Source: Sphingobacterium corticibacter
Lineage (GTDB): Bacteria; Bacteroidota; Bacteroidia; Sphingobacteriales; Sphingobacteriaceae
DNA length: 64,000 bases
Direction: 5' to 3'
NCBI RefSeq assembly: GCF_003076635.1
Contig: NZ_QDKG01000003.1
Coordinates: 124,001 to 188,000, forward strand
Of this stretch, positions 17,741-25,773 are shown one piece after another (positions within the stretch are counted from its first letter, which is position 1; each line of letters starts with the position of its first letter). The notes under the pieces are model-generated. The model saw only the letters and a program-made list of their open reading frames with translations. It was not told the origin of the DNA and did not search any database. The position numbers and the translations under genes were made by a program.

Positions 17741-18745
17741 CTAATCAATTAATCCCATACTGAAATCGTCATATGCCGCACCTGTATCTGTGCCGAGCGG
17801 TACAATACTTTCCAGCTTCTCCAGATCAGACGAGGTAAGCTCGATATGCGTAGCTGCTATATTCTGTTCCACATATTTTCGACGCTTTGTACCCGGTATA
17901 GGTAGTATCCCTTTGCGGATAACCCAAGCTAATGCTAACTGCGACGGCGTAATGTTTTTATCTTCCGCCATGCTTTTGATCGCATTCACCAGCTCCATGT
18001 TTTTTTCGAACATTTCTCCTTGAAAGCGGGGAATCGCGCGGCGAAAATCATCCTCTGGTATATCATCCAACGTTTTGATATCACCCGATAAAAATCCACG
18101 ACCTAGTGGGGAGTACGCCACAAAGCCAATACCCAACTCTTTTAACGTCTCTAATACGCCTCGAGATTCTACTGTTCTTTCGAACAAAGAATACTCGCTC
18201 TGTACTGCTGTGATTGGATGTACAGCATGCGCGCGCTTAATGGTTTCCGAAGACATTTCAGATAGACCGAGGTAGCCTACTTTTCCTTCTTTGACCAACT
18301 CACTCATCGCTTCCACCGTTTCTTCGATTGGCGTGTTTTTGTCCAATCGATGTAGATAATATAGATCAATGAAATCCGTGTTCAGGTTTTTTAGCGAGCG
18401 CTCGATGGCCTTTTTCACATATTCTTTTTTACCATTGATAGCCCAAGTTATTTTATTGTTGTCATCGATTTCCCAACCAAATTTCGACGCTAAAATAAAT
18501 TGATCTCGCTTTCCGCTGATAGCTTTCGCGATTAGTTGTTCATTTTTAAATGGGCCGTAAAGATCTGCGGTGTCCAAAAAATTGCCACCTAACTCCAGCG
18601 AACGGTGAATGGTCGCGATGGCTTCCTTTTCATCAGCTGCACCATACATGTGTCCGTCTTCAAAACCGGTCATGCCCATACAACCTAGACCGATCGTTGG
18701 CACTGTCAATCCCTGACTGCCCAATGCAATTTGTTTCTTTATCAT
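17741..18745 (-). CDS. Aldo/keto reductase
   Basis: NADPH-dependent oxidoreductase with a TIM barrel, 334 residues, of the YakC/Tas-like branch. The catalytic tetrad can be traced: Asp and Tyr in FLDTADLYGPFKNE, Lys in LASKFGW, His in YYLHRLD. The C-terminal cofactor site is IPGTKRRKYVEQN. No signal peptide. First gene of an operon with the AraC regulator; upstream is a 95-base gap to the Gfo/Idh/MocA gene on the same strand. The natural substrate is unknown; detoxification of reactive aldehydes is a common role. Confidence 0.93.
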   Translation of the reverse strand: MIKKQIALGSQGLTVPTIGLGCMGMTGFEDGHMYGAADEKEAIATIHRSLELGGNFLDTADLYGPFKNEQLIAKAISGKRDQFILASKFGWEIDDNNKITWAINGKKEYVKKAIERSLKNLNTDFIDLYYLHRLDKNTPIEETVEAMSELVKEGKVGYLGLSEMSSETIKRAHAVHPITAVQSEYSLFERTVESRGVLETLKELGIGFVAYSPLGRGFLSGDIKTLDDIPEDDFRRAIPRFQGEMFEKNMELVNAIKSMAEDKNITPSQLALAWVIRKGILPIPGTKRRKYVEQNIAATHIELTSSDLEKLESIVPLGTDTGAAYDDFSMGLID

Positions 18746-18840
18746 AATTCAAAATTCAACAAATCATACAAGGCTTATGTAAGCAAATCACGGAAGCATG
18801 TAAGCGAATCAGGGAATGAAAGAAATCACAAAATAGTTCA

Positions 18841-19953
18841 CTACTTCATAAGCACGCGTCGGCCTGTCTTGGCCGACTCTTTTGCTGCTTCAAGAATCTT
18901 CACCACGATCAGATTGTTTTCTAAGCTGGATAAATCCTGTCCAGGATCGATCTCGCGGTTTAATACCGCGGCTAGATAATCTAGGTGATTGCTTTGATTA
19001 GTTGGGAGAGAGGCGGCAGTTGATTCTTGGTAAGGAGCATTTTCATTTGCCTTGATTCTAAGCTTGGTTGGGTTTACCGCCTGGATATATCCCGTTTCGC
19101 CAAATACTTCCATATCCTTAATGGAAAATGGCCAATTCCACGATGCCTCTACAATTCCGGTTGCATCCGGATATTCTAAAAGAATAGTCGCATCATCATC
19201 TACATTCGGATATACGTCTTTCTTGAGCTGTCGCGTAATCGCGGTGACTGCTATCGGTGCTTTGCCATCCATGAGCCATGTCATTAGATTGGCACCATAA
19301 CAACCAAAATCCACAATCGCACCGCCACCATTCTGTACGGGATCTGTTAGCCAGCTCAAAAACTCCTTGCTTACATTGATTTCTTTTGGACCTTGATGCC
19401 CATCGTGTACCACCATTTTCCTGATCTTTCCGATCTCTCTGTTGTTTTTGATTTTCTGATACGCTTCCTGATTACTGGCGTACCAAGTCGTTTCATAATT
19501 GGTCAACAAATGAATATTATGTTGCTTGGCCAGTTGCGCCATACGCTCCGCTTGCTTTACTGTTGTTGCTAAAGGCTTTTCTACCATGACGGATATGCCC
19601 AATGGTGCAGCTACTTCCACGACGGCCAGATGCTCGTTTATCGCATTGTAAGCCAATACGACATCGGGTTTTCGCGTTTTGAGCATGGTAGATAAGTCAC
19701 CTTGAAATAGCGAATCTGCCAGTACATACCGCCGCTTGAACCTTATTATCAAGTCAATGTTAGGTTCCGAAATTCCTACAATGTTTACAAGACCTTTTTC
19801 ATAACTATTCAGAATGAGGTGCACATGGTCATGACTTAGGCCAGCGACCACCACGTTCAATTTTTTCTGTGCCATGGCATTCATTCCGGCAGGGGCTAAA
19901 AGGATCATACACAATGCGCATAAAGTAATGATGGAAAAATTCTTTTGCTTCAT
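18841..19953 (-). CDS. Exported Gfo/Idh/MocA family oxidoreductase
   Basis: 370 residues with a signal peptide (MKQKNFSIITLCALCMILLAPAGMNAMAQ written in parts: basic start, hydrophobic core, cleavage near AMAQ), so it is periplasmic, as is common for this family in Bacteroidota. The N-terminal Rossmann fold shows VVVAGLSHDHVHL and the family signature VEKPLATT. The C-terminal substrate half has FGCYGANLMTWLMDG. The open frame starts earlier at 19974; the ATG at 19953 is chosen because the signal peptide begins there. The substrate, probably a sugar derivative, is unknown. Confidence 0.88.
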   Translation of the reverse strand: MKQKNFSIITLCALCMILLAPAGMNAMAQKKLNVVVAGLSHDHVHLILNSYEKGLVNIVGISEPNIDLIIRFKRRYVLADSLFQGDLSTMLKTRKPDVVLAYNAINEHLAVVEVAAPLGISVMVEKPLATTVKQAERMAQLAKQHNIHLLTNYETTWYASNQEAYQKIKNNREIGKIRKMVVHDGHQGPKEINVSKEFLSWLTDPVQNGGGAIVDFGCYGANLMTWLMDGKAPIAVTAITRQLKKDVYPNVDDDATILLEYPDATGIVEASWNWPFSIKDMEVFGETGYIQAVNPTKLRIKANENAPYQESTAASLPTNQSNHLDYLAAVLNREIDPGQDLSSLENNLIVVKILEAAKESAKTGRRVLMK

Positions 19954-20007
19954 GCTTATCAGGTTAGATCGCAATGTAACGTTTTCTGTGCAGAATACAT
20001 TTTAGCG

Positions 20008-20418
20008 TTATAAATATCTATCCGTTTCCTTTATTTCAAGATCATTAATGCTGGCATAACGTCTTTTCATTAGTCCATTCTCGTCAAACTCCCAGTTTTC
20101 ATTGCCATAAGCTCTAAACCATTTGCCTTCTTTGTTTCGGTATTCGTATTCGAACCGAACGGCAATCCTGTTGTCGGTATGAGCCCAATATTCTTTTCTC
20201 AGTTTGTAATCCAGCTCTTTTTCCCATTTACCAGTTAAAAATTGCACAATTTCTTCGCGTCCGTTTACAAAAACGTCGCGATTGCGCCACTCACTATCTA
20301 TGGTATACGCCAAAGCAATCTTTTGCGGATCTCTAGTGTTCCAAGCGTCTTCTGCCATTTGGGTTTTCTGTTTTGCGGTCTCCACGGTGAATGGAGGCAA
20401 AGGGTGTTTCTGTTCCAT
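20008..20418 (-). CDS. Nuclear transport factor 2-like protein (DUF1348 type)
   Basis: 136 residues, a small cone-shaped SnoaL/NTF2-like fold. Signature segments are [38 protein letters not shown] and [20 protein letters not shown], matching my memory of DUF1348 proteins. Catalytic role unknown. It lies 11 bases downstream of the TetR regulator gene and shares its transcript, so its level is presumably set by that repressor and the operator at 20998-21015. Confidence 0.85.
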   Translation of the reverse strand: MEQKHPLPPFTVETAKQKTQMAEDAWNTRDPQKIALAYTIDSEWRNRDVFVNGREEIVQFLTGKWEKELDYKLRKEYWAHTDNRIAVRFEYEYRNKEGKWFRAYGNENWEFDENGLMKRRYASINDLEIKETDRYL

Positions 20419-20429
20419 TGCTGTAAAAT

Positions 20430-20954
20430 TTAAATTAAACTATCTATTATTTTTTTTGATTTTTCGACCAATTCATTTGATTTAAAAAGTTGACTTTCGA
20501 TGATGGCACTTTCAAATAGGAGATAGATATGCGCGGATAATAATTCGTCTCCAATTTCTTTTTCAAAAAAGCTTCTTAAGTCATTTTTGTGAGCCTGTAT
20601 CACAGAAAGTATGTCATCTTGCTCTTTGGATATTTCCGACAGGATATTTAAAAAGCTACATCCTCTAAAATTCTCTTTCTGGTTCATCTGGATGATGAAA
20701 TCAAAGGCGTTCAACAGTTTTGCTTTGCTATGCTCAGCCTTTGCGACAAAGCTTAACAGCTCAGAAAACCAGTATTCATGTCTGGCATTTAAAAAGGCAA
20801 TGCAGAGGGCTTCTTTTGATTTAAAGTGCTGGTAAAAGCTTGCTTTGGCTACATTAGCTTCGCTAATAATTTGATTGATTCCAGTGCTATTGTACCCTTG
20901 TTGGTGAAACAGGATGGAAGCGGTATTAATGATTCTTTCTCGCGGACTGCTCAT
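20430..20954 (-). CDS. TetR/AcrR family transcriptional repressor
   Basis: 174 residues. N-terminal helix-turn-helix at about 8-55: [20 protein letters not shown], then [19 protein letters not shown]. The C-terminal ligand domain is divergent. The open frame reaches 21005, but that start would lie in the operator; the ATG at 20954 gives the standard MSSPRERI beginning. Promoter and operator are immediately upstream (20975-21015) and arranged for self-repression. Followed by the DUF1348 gene. Confidence 0.92.
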   Translation of the reverse strand: MSSPRERIINTASILFHQQGYNSTGINQIISEANVAKASFYQHFKSKEALCIAFLNARHEYWFSELLSFVAKAEHSKAKLLNAFDFIIQMNQKENFRGCSFLNILSEISKEQDDILSVIQAHKNDLRSFFEKEIGDELLSAHIYLLFESAIIESQLFKSNELVEKSKKIIDSLI

Positions 20955-20974
20955 GCTTTTTGCTATTATATAAG

Positions 20975-21015
20975 CAAACGTATAAATAATATTATAAACA
21001 GACAAGTCTGTCTGT
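20975..21015 (-). promoter_or_regulatory. Promoter with overlapping TetR-type operator
   Basis: On the minus strand, a -33 TTG at 21003-21005 is separated by exactly 20 bases from TACGTTTG at 20975-20982, a textbook Bacteroidota promoter. A perfect 7-base inverted repeat, ACAGACA (20998-21004), 4 bases, TGTCTGT (21009-21015), covers the -33 element. This form is typical of TetR operators. Binding would block sigma contact, giving autoregulation. Confidence 0.78.
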
Positions 21016-21182
21016 AATATTTAACATTTTGATTTCTACGCATGCAGCCGACTTTTAAGAACTACTCAACTATTATGCATCAGCAAGATAATTACTCACA
21101 CAGCTTCACACTACAATTAAAGAGGAAATTTTATCGCAAAATAAATGCGAAACCAATCACGTGTGTTCTTTGTTGAGTTTCT

Positions 21183-21428
21183 ATGTCACTCGATCCTGAA
21201 ATTGTAAAAGCCATCTTGTCTACGACTGCTGCGCGCGGTGCGGATAAAAGTATTTGTCCATCGGAGGTGGCGCGTCAGCTTTATCCGGACAATTGGCGCG
21301 ATCGAATGCAAGATGTGGTGGAGGTTGCCATTGCCTTGCATCGTCAAGGGAAAGTGGTGATCGTACAGCACGGCGAACCGGTAGATGTAAACCAGATCAA
21401 AGGGCCAATACGCATTAAAACAACCTGA
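21183..21428 (+). CDS. DUF3253 family protein
   Basis: 81 residues, a winged-helix-like small protein: VKAILSTTAARGADKSICPS, EVARQLYPDNWRDRM and VEVAIALHRQGKVVIVQHGE with a final KGPIRI are the DUF3253 features I recognise. No signal. The role is unknown; the fold could bind nucleic acid. It is followed after 13 bases by a DUF4385 gene and then an overlapping DUF2256 gene, so the three are co-transcribed. ATG at 21183 is the only plausible start. Confidence 0.85.
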   Translation: MSLDPEIVKAILSTTAARGADKSICPSEVARQLYPDNWRDRMQDVVEVAIALHRQGKVVIVQHGEPVDVNQIKGPIRIKTT

Positions 21429-21441
21429 TTCGACCAATTCT

Positions 21442-21930
21442 ATGGTAAAAAACCGCAAACCCAGTTATCTCAACTTTGACAAGGAAAGTTACCCTTGGAA
21501 ATCAGATATCGATTATCGCCAAAATCCAGAACAATATCGCGTAGGCAAAGGGGAGCAGGGTGTGCTGATTTGCGAACCCTACAAATCAGAAATTGGACAA
21601 TATTGGCGATTTAAAACAGAGCAGATTGCTTTAGAAAGCAGCGACAAAATATTTGAACTATTTGAAGCATATGTGAAAGCAGAAGATTTGGTAGGTGCTG
21701 ACATGGCGCGCAAGTATTTGCAGATGGGGTATACGCGAGCCCGGCGCTATGCAAACTACAAAGGCGGGAAGAAATATGACGAGCAAAACGATTACGCGAT
21801 GCTGGAGCGTGGTACAGGCGATCTTGAGAAAGCAGCGGCAGCCGACGTATTCTATGAACGATGGAAACAAGCCGAAGCGAACGAAAAATATGCAACCATG
21901 AAAAAACAGTGGAAGGATGAGAGGGGTTAA
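21442..21930 (+). CDS. DUF4385 family protein
   Basis: 162 residues. Conserved blocks I recognise are [48 protein letters not shown] and [20 protein letters not shown]. No catalytic motif is known to me. Soluble, no signal. Its last five codons overlap the start of the DUF2256 gene in another frame, implying coupled translation. Confidence 0.87.
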   Translation: MVKNRKPSYLNFDKESYPWKSDIDYRQNPEQYRVGKGEQGVLICEPYKSEIGQYWRFKTEQIALESSDKIFELFEAYVKAEDLVGADMARKYLQMGYTRARRYANYKGGKKYDEQNDYAMLERGTGDLEKAAAADVFYERWKQAEANEKYATMKKQWKDERG

Positions 21931-22060
21931 TAAATCGAACTTACCGCAAAAGACCTGCGCGACTTGTGGGCGACCATTTACGTGGCGCAAAAAATGGGAA
22001 AAGGTGTGGGATGAAGTCAAATATTGTTCACAACGATGCAAGACAACACGAGCAAAGTAA
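21917..22060 (+). CDS. DUF2256 small Cys-rich protein
   Basis: A 47-residue protein found by hand in the frame overlapping the end of the DUF4385 gene by 14 bases. It has the full DUF2256 pattern: [19 protein letters not shown] followed by [13 protein letters not shown], with two CxxC-like pairs that probably bind zinc (Cys14, Cys17, Cys37, Cys41). This near-universal spacing makes it a confident call despite its size. From memory, DUF2256 genes often sit beside cryptochrome/photolyase-like genes, but none is in this window. Function unknown. Confidence 0.88.
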   Translation: MRGVNKSNLPQKTCATCGRPFTWRKKWEKVWDEVKYCSQRCKTTRAK

Positions 22061-22518
22061 TTGCGGCATTATTTATTCGCTCTGCGTAATGCCTTGCCGT
22101 TTCCTCATTTTACTTCTCTTATCCAGCACGTGCCCGATATACCTATATGAAGCTTCTCCCATGACGATAAATAGGATAAGAGGCGGCATATTATATTCTT
22201 CTAAAAAGAATACCTAGTGTAAATAGTATTAGAAATGCAATAATAACATAGCCTAGATGGGGGATAGATTCACGTTAGATGCGCCATTACTTCACCTTTT
22301 CCCCAGTGTAAATGTATTAAGAGTGTACTATTATAGTACTTGAGCATGGCTATTACAAGCCAATATATAGCCAATGAAGCACGCCTTTGATGTGAAGGAA
22401 TTGCGGCTTGCACGACGACTATATGAAGTAAATACAACTTTGATTCGATCCTTTATTTCATCGTTTTCAAGACGCACGATTATGTTTCGATATTTTCTTT
22501 ATATGCTTTTCTATAAAT
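22061..22518. other. Intergenic region with a relic of a small membrane protein
   Basis: No intact gene. On the minus strand at 22191-22262 a 23-codon stretch reads PHLGYVIIAFLILFTLGILF then RRI and stop, i.e. a transmembrane helix with a basic tail resembling the end of the small protein at 8499-8678 (GYVLIGILLL and YRRQ). Stops lie just upstream in that frame, so it is at best a remnant. The rest is AT-rich with no promoter or hairpin that I can support. Confidence 0.4.
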
Positions 22519-23430
22519 TCAATACTCTATCTGCTCCGTAATTCCGACTTGTACAGCATCTTTATTTTTTAGGACTGCATGAAGTGCAGCATTCTGTGCT
22601 AGCAATTCTATTTTATCAGCGCACATTTCTTTAACCAACGCAAGGAAAGACTTGACTCGTTGGTATAGGCTATCCGCATCCTGCCGAGAAACCGAAAAAT
22701 CATCTTTGTAGCGTGAACCAGCATAACTTTTTGCCATTACATCAAACAGTCTTTCATCTTCGGGACTAGAAAGAAATAGTTGAAACGGCTTTTCAGAAAA
22801 GCACTGGCACAAACGGAGCAGGCGGTAAAGGTTATGAAACTCCGAACGGTAGGCGATATGAACGCTTAGCAGACAGATGCAGGCCTGTTCTACGGCCTGA
22901 TGGAGCATAAAAGCACAAATCTCGAACTGTTCCTTATCCAAACATTCGTACGCGCACATCAAAAATCCATCTGCCAAAGGCATGCGGTGATCATAATGTT
23001 TGAGAGCCTTTGTCGCACCGTTTGTTGGTATGAACGGTGCTACTGGAACGCAATCTAACATTCCATCCTTGCTGTAAAGCAGTTTTCCAGTAGCTAGTAC
23101 CGATATGAAAAAGCGGCTGTTTTGCTGTACTGCATCCATGACAGACTGCCTGCCATGGCAGAGGATGGTCATTGTGCCTTTTCGATAATTCGTATTAACG
23201 AACTCCTGCATTTCGTAATCAATCCGGGTTGCACTTTCTGTAATTACGAGCAGGCAATAATGGCATTTAAAATCGACTTTGCTCGGTTTAAAGCAACTTT
23301 GGGAATTACTAGTATAGCTGTTTTGCGAAAAGCTGAAGATTTGAAGCGGTTCAAACTTTTGCACCATTTGATGGATGAGCTCCTTGAAATGGACAGCGTG
23401 TCCGGTTTCTGCTGATAATTTTGGTTCCAT
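22519..23430 (-). CDS. HEPN-type protein with a degenerate nucleotidyltransferase-like front half
   Basis: 303 residues, no signal. The second half (about 150-285) looks like a HEPN helical bundle: FEICAFMLHQAVEQACICLL is the characteristic first long helix, then AYRSEFHNLYRLLRLC. The RNase motif of active HEPN toxins is Rx4-6H; here Arg195 and His199 are only three residues apart, so activity is doubtful. The first 130 residues have the layout of a MNT nucleotidyltransferase (HCHYCLLVIT-like strand) but no GSxxxG or DxD motif. Large HEPN proteins of this kind are common in Bacteroidota accessory DNA. A toxin or defence role is an inference from family and from the AbiH gene nearby. Confidence 0.7.
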   Translation of the reverse strand: MEPKLSAETGHAVHFKELIHQMVQKFEPLQIFSFSQNSYTSNSQSCFKPSKVDFKCHYCLLVITESATRIDYEMQEFVNTNYRKGTMTILCHGRQSVMDAVQQNSRFFISVLATGKLLYSKDGMLDCVPVAPFIPTNGATKALKHYDHRMPLADGFLMCAYECLDKEQFEICAFMLHQAVEQACICLLSVHIAYRSEFHNLYRLLRLCQCFSEKPFQLFLSSPEDERLFDVMAKSYAGSRYKDDFSVSRQDADSLYQRVKSFLALVKEMCADKIELLAQNAALHAVLKNKDAVQVGITEQIEY

Positions 23431-23804
23431 ATTGATCTCATTTAATTAATTGCGTTTAAATGAGTCTTGGAAGTGGGAGGGAAAAAATAACGAGTGAAAC
23501 CCACTTTTGTCTTAGTAGCCCTGAGAAGACTTGTATACGGAAATGCAGGTTCACGCCTATGACGTGAGCACTAAACTTACCTCTCGTATCCATTTGAAAT
23601 TTCTCATGTTTCTAAGACGAGACTCGAAGTGCGAAGACTTCAATATTTTGTGAAGTAATCGCTAAAATAATTCTTTGTTCTATCATACCCAAATGTAGTG
23701 AAAAGTCTTTAAAAAACAACTATTCGTATTTTTAAATTTACTAATAGTTCTTTTTTATAAATGAATAGTGATCTATTGACGACTTTAGTCACAAACATAT
23801 TAAT
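23431..23804. other. Divergent intergenic region, accessory zone
   Basis: 374 bases between the HEPN-type gene and the small HTH-like gene. A short imperfect repeat around 23551-23569 (TCACG and CGTGA) and GACTTTAGTC just before the second gene are the only symmetric elements. No gene and no clear promoter pair were found. Confidence 0.4.
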
Positions 23805-24125
23805 ATGGCTGATTGGAAGAGTAGCGATAAAAGTCCCGAAAAAGATCTTTCGTCTATAGGTGCAATGTTTGAAACCAAGAAGATCAAAAAGATGTATGAT
23901 ATTTCTGAATTGTATCCAACAAAGATTATTAAATTGTTAGGCATTAATTCTGAACGTTACTCTGTGAAGTTGGCAGATCCTGAAAAGTTCACCGTTTCTG
24001 AAGTACTACGTTTATCATACATACTAAATATTGACCCAAATCTGATCATCAATGTGATACAGGCAGAAACAGAGAAAAAGATTCAGGAGAGAGTAAACAT
24101 TGTAAAATTCAAGTTCGAAAAATAA
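23805..24125 (+). CDS. Small HTH-like hypothetical protein, 106 residues
   Basis: Soluble and basic. Residues about 36-90 follow an XRE-like plan: ISELYPTKIIKLLGINSERY, SVKLADPEKFTVSEVLRLSY, ILNIDPNLIINVI, where the last helix resembles the helix after the recognition helix of phage-type repressors. The match is loose, so DNA binding is an inference. The gene sits between the HEPN-type gene and AbiH, where a regulator of a defence locus would fit. ATG at 23805. No recognised family. Confidence 0.6.
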   Translation: MADWKSSDKSPEKDLSSIGAMFETKKIKKMYDISELYPTKIIKLLGINSERYSVKLADPEKFTVSEVLRLSYILNIDPNLIINVIQAETEKKIQERVNIVKFKFEK

Positions 24126-24171
24126 TTAAGTTTTAAATTTATTTAAACAGCCAGCATACTGTAAAGCCCGA

Positions 24172-24341
24172 TTAGGTTGAAAGGAATTCGGCAAGGTTAA
24201 TACCCCTTAAAACACCCGCCATCATTTCTGTCATGGTTTTTATTTTGGCAAAGCAGTCGCCTCATGAATGCTTTCTCTATCTTTATCCAGGAGTTGTTTC
24301 GCTACATCTTGGATAATTCTAATCGCATGCCACTTTTCAGC
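24172..24341 (-). pseudogene. Relic of two overlapping or adjacent genes, minus strand
   Basis: Reading the minus strand, a coding-looking 33-codon tail (24240-24341: AEKWHAIRIIQDVAKQLLDK, DRESIHEATALPK, stop) is followed after 5 bases by an ATG opening MTEMMAGVLRGINLAEFLST and stop (24172-24234). Upstream the first frame is closed by stops. The gene-end then gene-start layout suggests the leftovers of a lost operon, perhaps from a mobile element. I cannot name the family. It may also be chance. Confidence 0.3.
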
Positions 24342-24539
24342 TCACCATTAGTTCTGGAAACTGCTTCTCAACTGTCATAATATTCGATACAAATATTATT
24401 ACAGTTGCTTTTGTAAATACTTAGTTCGAATCCCGTTGCGATGCAATTGCTGATTATCACACATATTCTCAGTTCGCAGGCGGTGAGCATTTAATAAATT
24501 TTATATTTGTTAATCACATAATCAACGCTTAAATAATAA

Positions 24540-25508
24540 ATGAATATATTATACATAATTGGAAATGGATTTGATATAAACTTGGGCTTAAAAACGCGAT
24601 ACTCAGATTTCTACAATTATTATGAAAAACAACAATCGGATGATGTCCTCGTCAATAAATTAAAGGAAAATATAAAGTTAGACCTTGAAAATTGGTCGGA
24701 TTTGGAGCTAGCATTTGGAATGTTTACAAAGAATTTAAATGATATCGATGAATTTGATAGAGTTTATGAAGATATTGTTGACAAACTATGCGATTATTTG
24801 GAAGCTGAAGAGCTTAAATTCGAGCATAAAAATGCAGATACAAGTAAATTATTAAACGATTTATATACACCAGAATCATCATTAGCCCTTGGTTTTAAGG
24901 AAGAGCTGATTAATTTTAAACAGCGGTTCGGAGCTACAACTTGGAAAGTTGATGTTATCACACTTAACTATACCCGAACAATGGAGAGAATTCTAAATGA
25001 TAAATATTCTAACACTTTCATTGGTTCACATACGCATGGCAAAGTGAAGTTTGGTGATATTCAACACATTCATGGATACACTGACGATAGGGTTATTCTT
25101 GGCGTCAATGACGAAACACAACTTGGGAAGATTGACTTTCGAACGAATCGAGAAATTTTAGAGGCACTAATAAAATCTGTCGGGAATCAGGCTCAACAGC
25201 ATCAGGTAGATAGAAAATGTGTTAATTACATCAATTCTGCACAAATTATATGCATTTTCGGGTCTTCTATAGGAGAAACTGATAATTATCTGTGGATACA
25301 AATTGGTGAACAACTGAAAAGAGACTTTAGGCTAATCATATTTAAGAAAGGTGAAGCGATTAAACAACGATTTGGGCATAAACCGGCGAGATCTCAAAGG
25401 GCTATAAAAAAGCTATTTTTAGATAGAACCAATTTGACCGATGAGGAGAAATTACAGGTTGAATGTAAAATTTATGTCGCGTTGAATACGGAGATGTTTA
25501 CACTATAA
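24540..25508 (+). CDS. AbiH-family protein (abortive infection family)
   Basis: 322 residues. The amino end NILYIIGNGFDINLGLKTRY with SDFYNYY is the AbiH signature. Later DVITLNYTRTMERI, HIHGYTDDRVILGVND and ICIFGSSIGETDNYLW match the SIR2-like nucleotide-binding blocks seen in this family. AbiH was described as a phage abortive-infection protein in Lactococcus, acting as a single gene; the biochemical mechanism is unclear to me. The gene is AT-richer than its neighbours and stands alone, as expected of a horizontally acquired defence gene. It is inserted directly upstream of the decayed 3' end of a lipoprotein gene (25562-25720). Confidence 0.87.
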   Translation: MNILYIIGNGFDINLGLKTRYSDFYNYYEKQQSDDVLVNKLKENIKLDLENWSDLELAFGMFTKNLNDIDEFDRVYEDIVDKLCDYLEAEELKFEHKNADTSKLLNDLYTPESSLALGFKEELINFKQRFGATTWKVDVITLNYTRTMERILNDKYSNTFIGSHTHGKVKFGDIQHIHGYTDDRVILGVNDETQLGKIDFRTNREILEALIKSVGNQAQQHQVDRKCVNYINSAQIICIFGSSIGETDNYLWIQIGEQLKRDFRLIIFKKGEAIKQRFGHKPARSQRAIKKLFLDRTNLTDEEKLQVECKIYVALNTEMFTL

Positions 25509-25561
25509 CCCCAAGAACCCTACATAAATCTACTTAAAATAGTAGCCATCAAAATGTTTAA

Positions 25562-25720
25562 GATATAAAACAATGCGTGGGGGGGGGCTTACCTGTTTTG
25601 GAGACACTTACATCTTATCCATCAATAGATTTACAGTTTTTAAGTAGCCAACACACTCACTTCACAAAGGATCCTTTCTCTGGTTCTACAATAACAGAGG
25701 AAGTTAAGATACCATGGTAA
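25562..25720 (+). pseudogene. 3' fragment of a Big2-type lipoprotein gene
   Basis: The frame ending TAA at 25718-25720 reads DLQFLSSQHTHFTKDPFSGS then TITEEVKIPW. This aligns with the end of the intact gene at 26713-27402 (VFISNEYAYYTKDLFPGS then TVIKEVSMEW), and the bases after the stop (TGGTAAACCGTAA) are also shared. The frame is open back to 25562 but resemblance fades before about 25620, where a run of nine G lies at 25579. The 5' part is missing; the AbiH gene ends 53 bases upstream. Confidence 0.7.
25579..25587. repeat. Nine-base G homopolymer
   Basis: GGGGGGGGG in a region otherwise AT-rich, just upstream of the lipoprotein gene fragment. Homopolymers of this length can slip during replication, but no intact gene contains it, so a phase-variation role is not supported. 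Confidence 0.6.
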
Positions 25721-25749
25721 ACCGTAATGGCTAGTGTCACCTATTTTTC

Positions 25750-25757
25750 TATATTTG
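25750..25757 (+). promoter_or_regulatory. -7 promoter element for the YD-type lipoprotein gene
   Basis: TATATTTG, 16 bases before the ATG at 25774, within a block CTATATTTGCTGAAA also found before the gene at 27455. The leader would be very short. No TTG at 19-20 bases was found. Confidence 0.6.
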
Positions 25758-25773
25758 CTGAAATTATGAAATT

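Noticed and set aside
21966..22217. 83-codon frame overlapping the DUF2256 gene
   Set aside because: It overlaps a clearly conserved gene and has no recognisable features.
25579..25587. G9 tract as a phase-variation switch
   Set aside because: It is not inside or directly before an intact gene; only a decayed gene fragment surrounds it.
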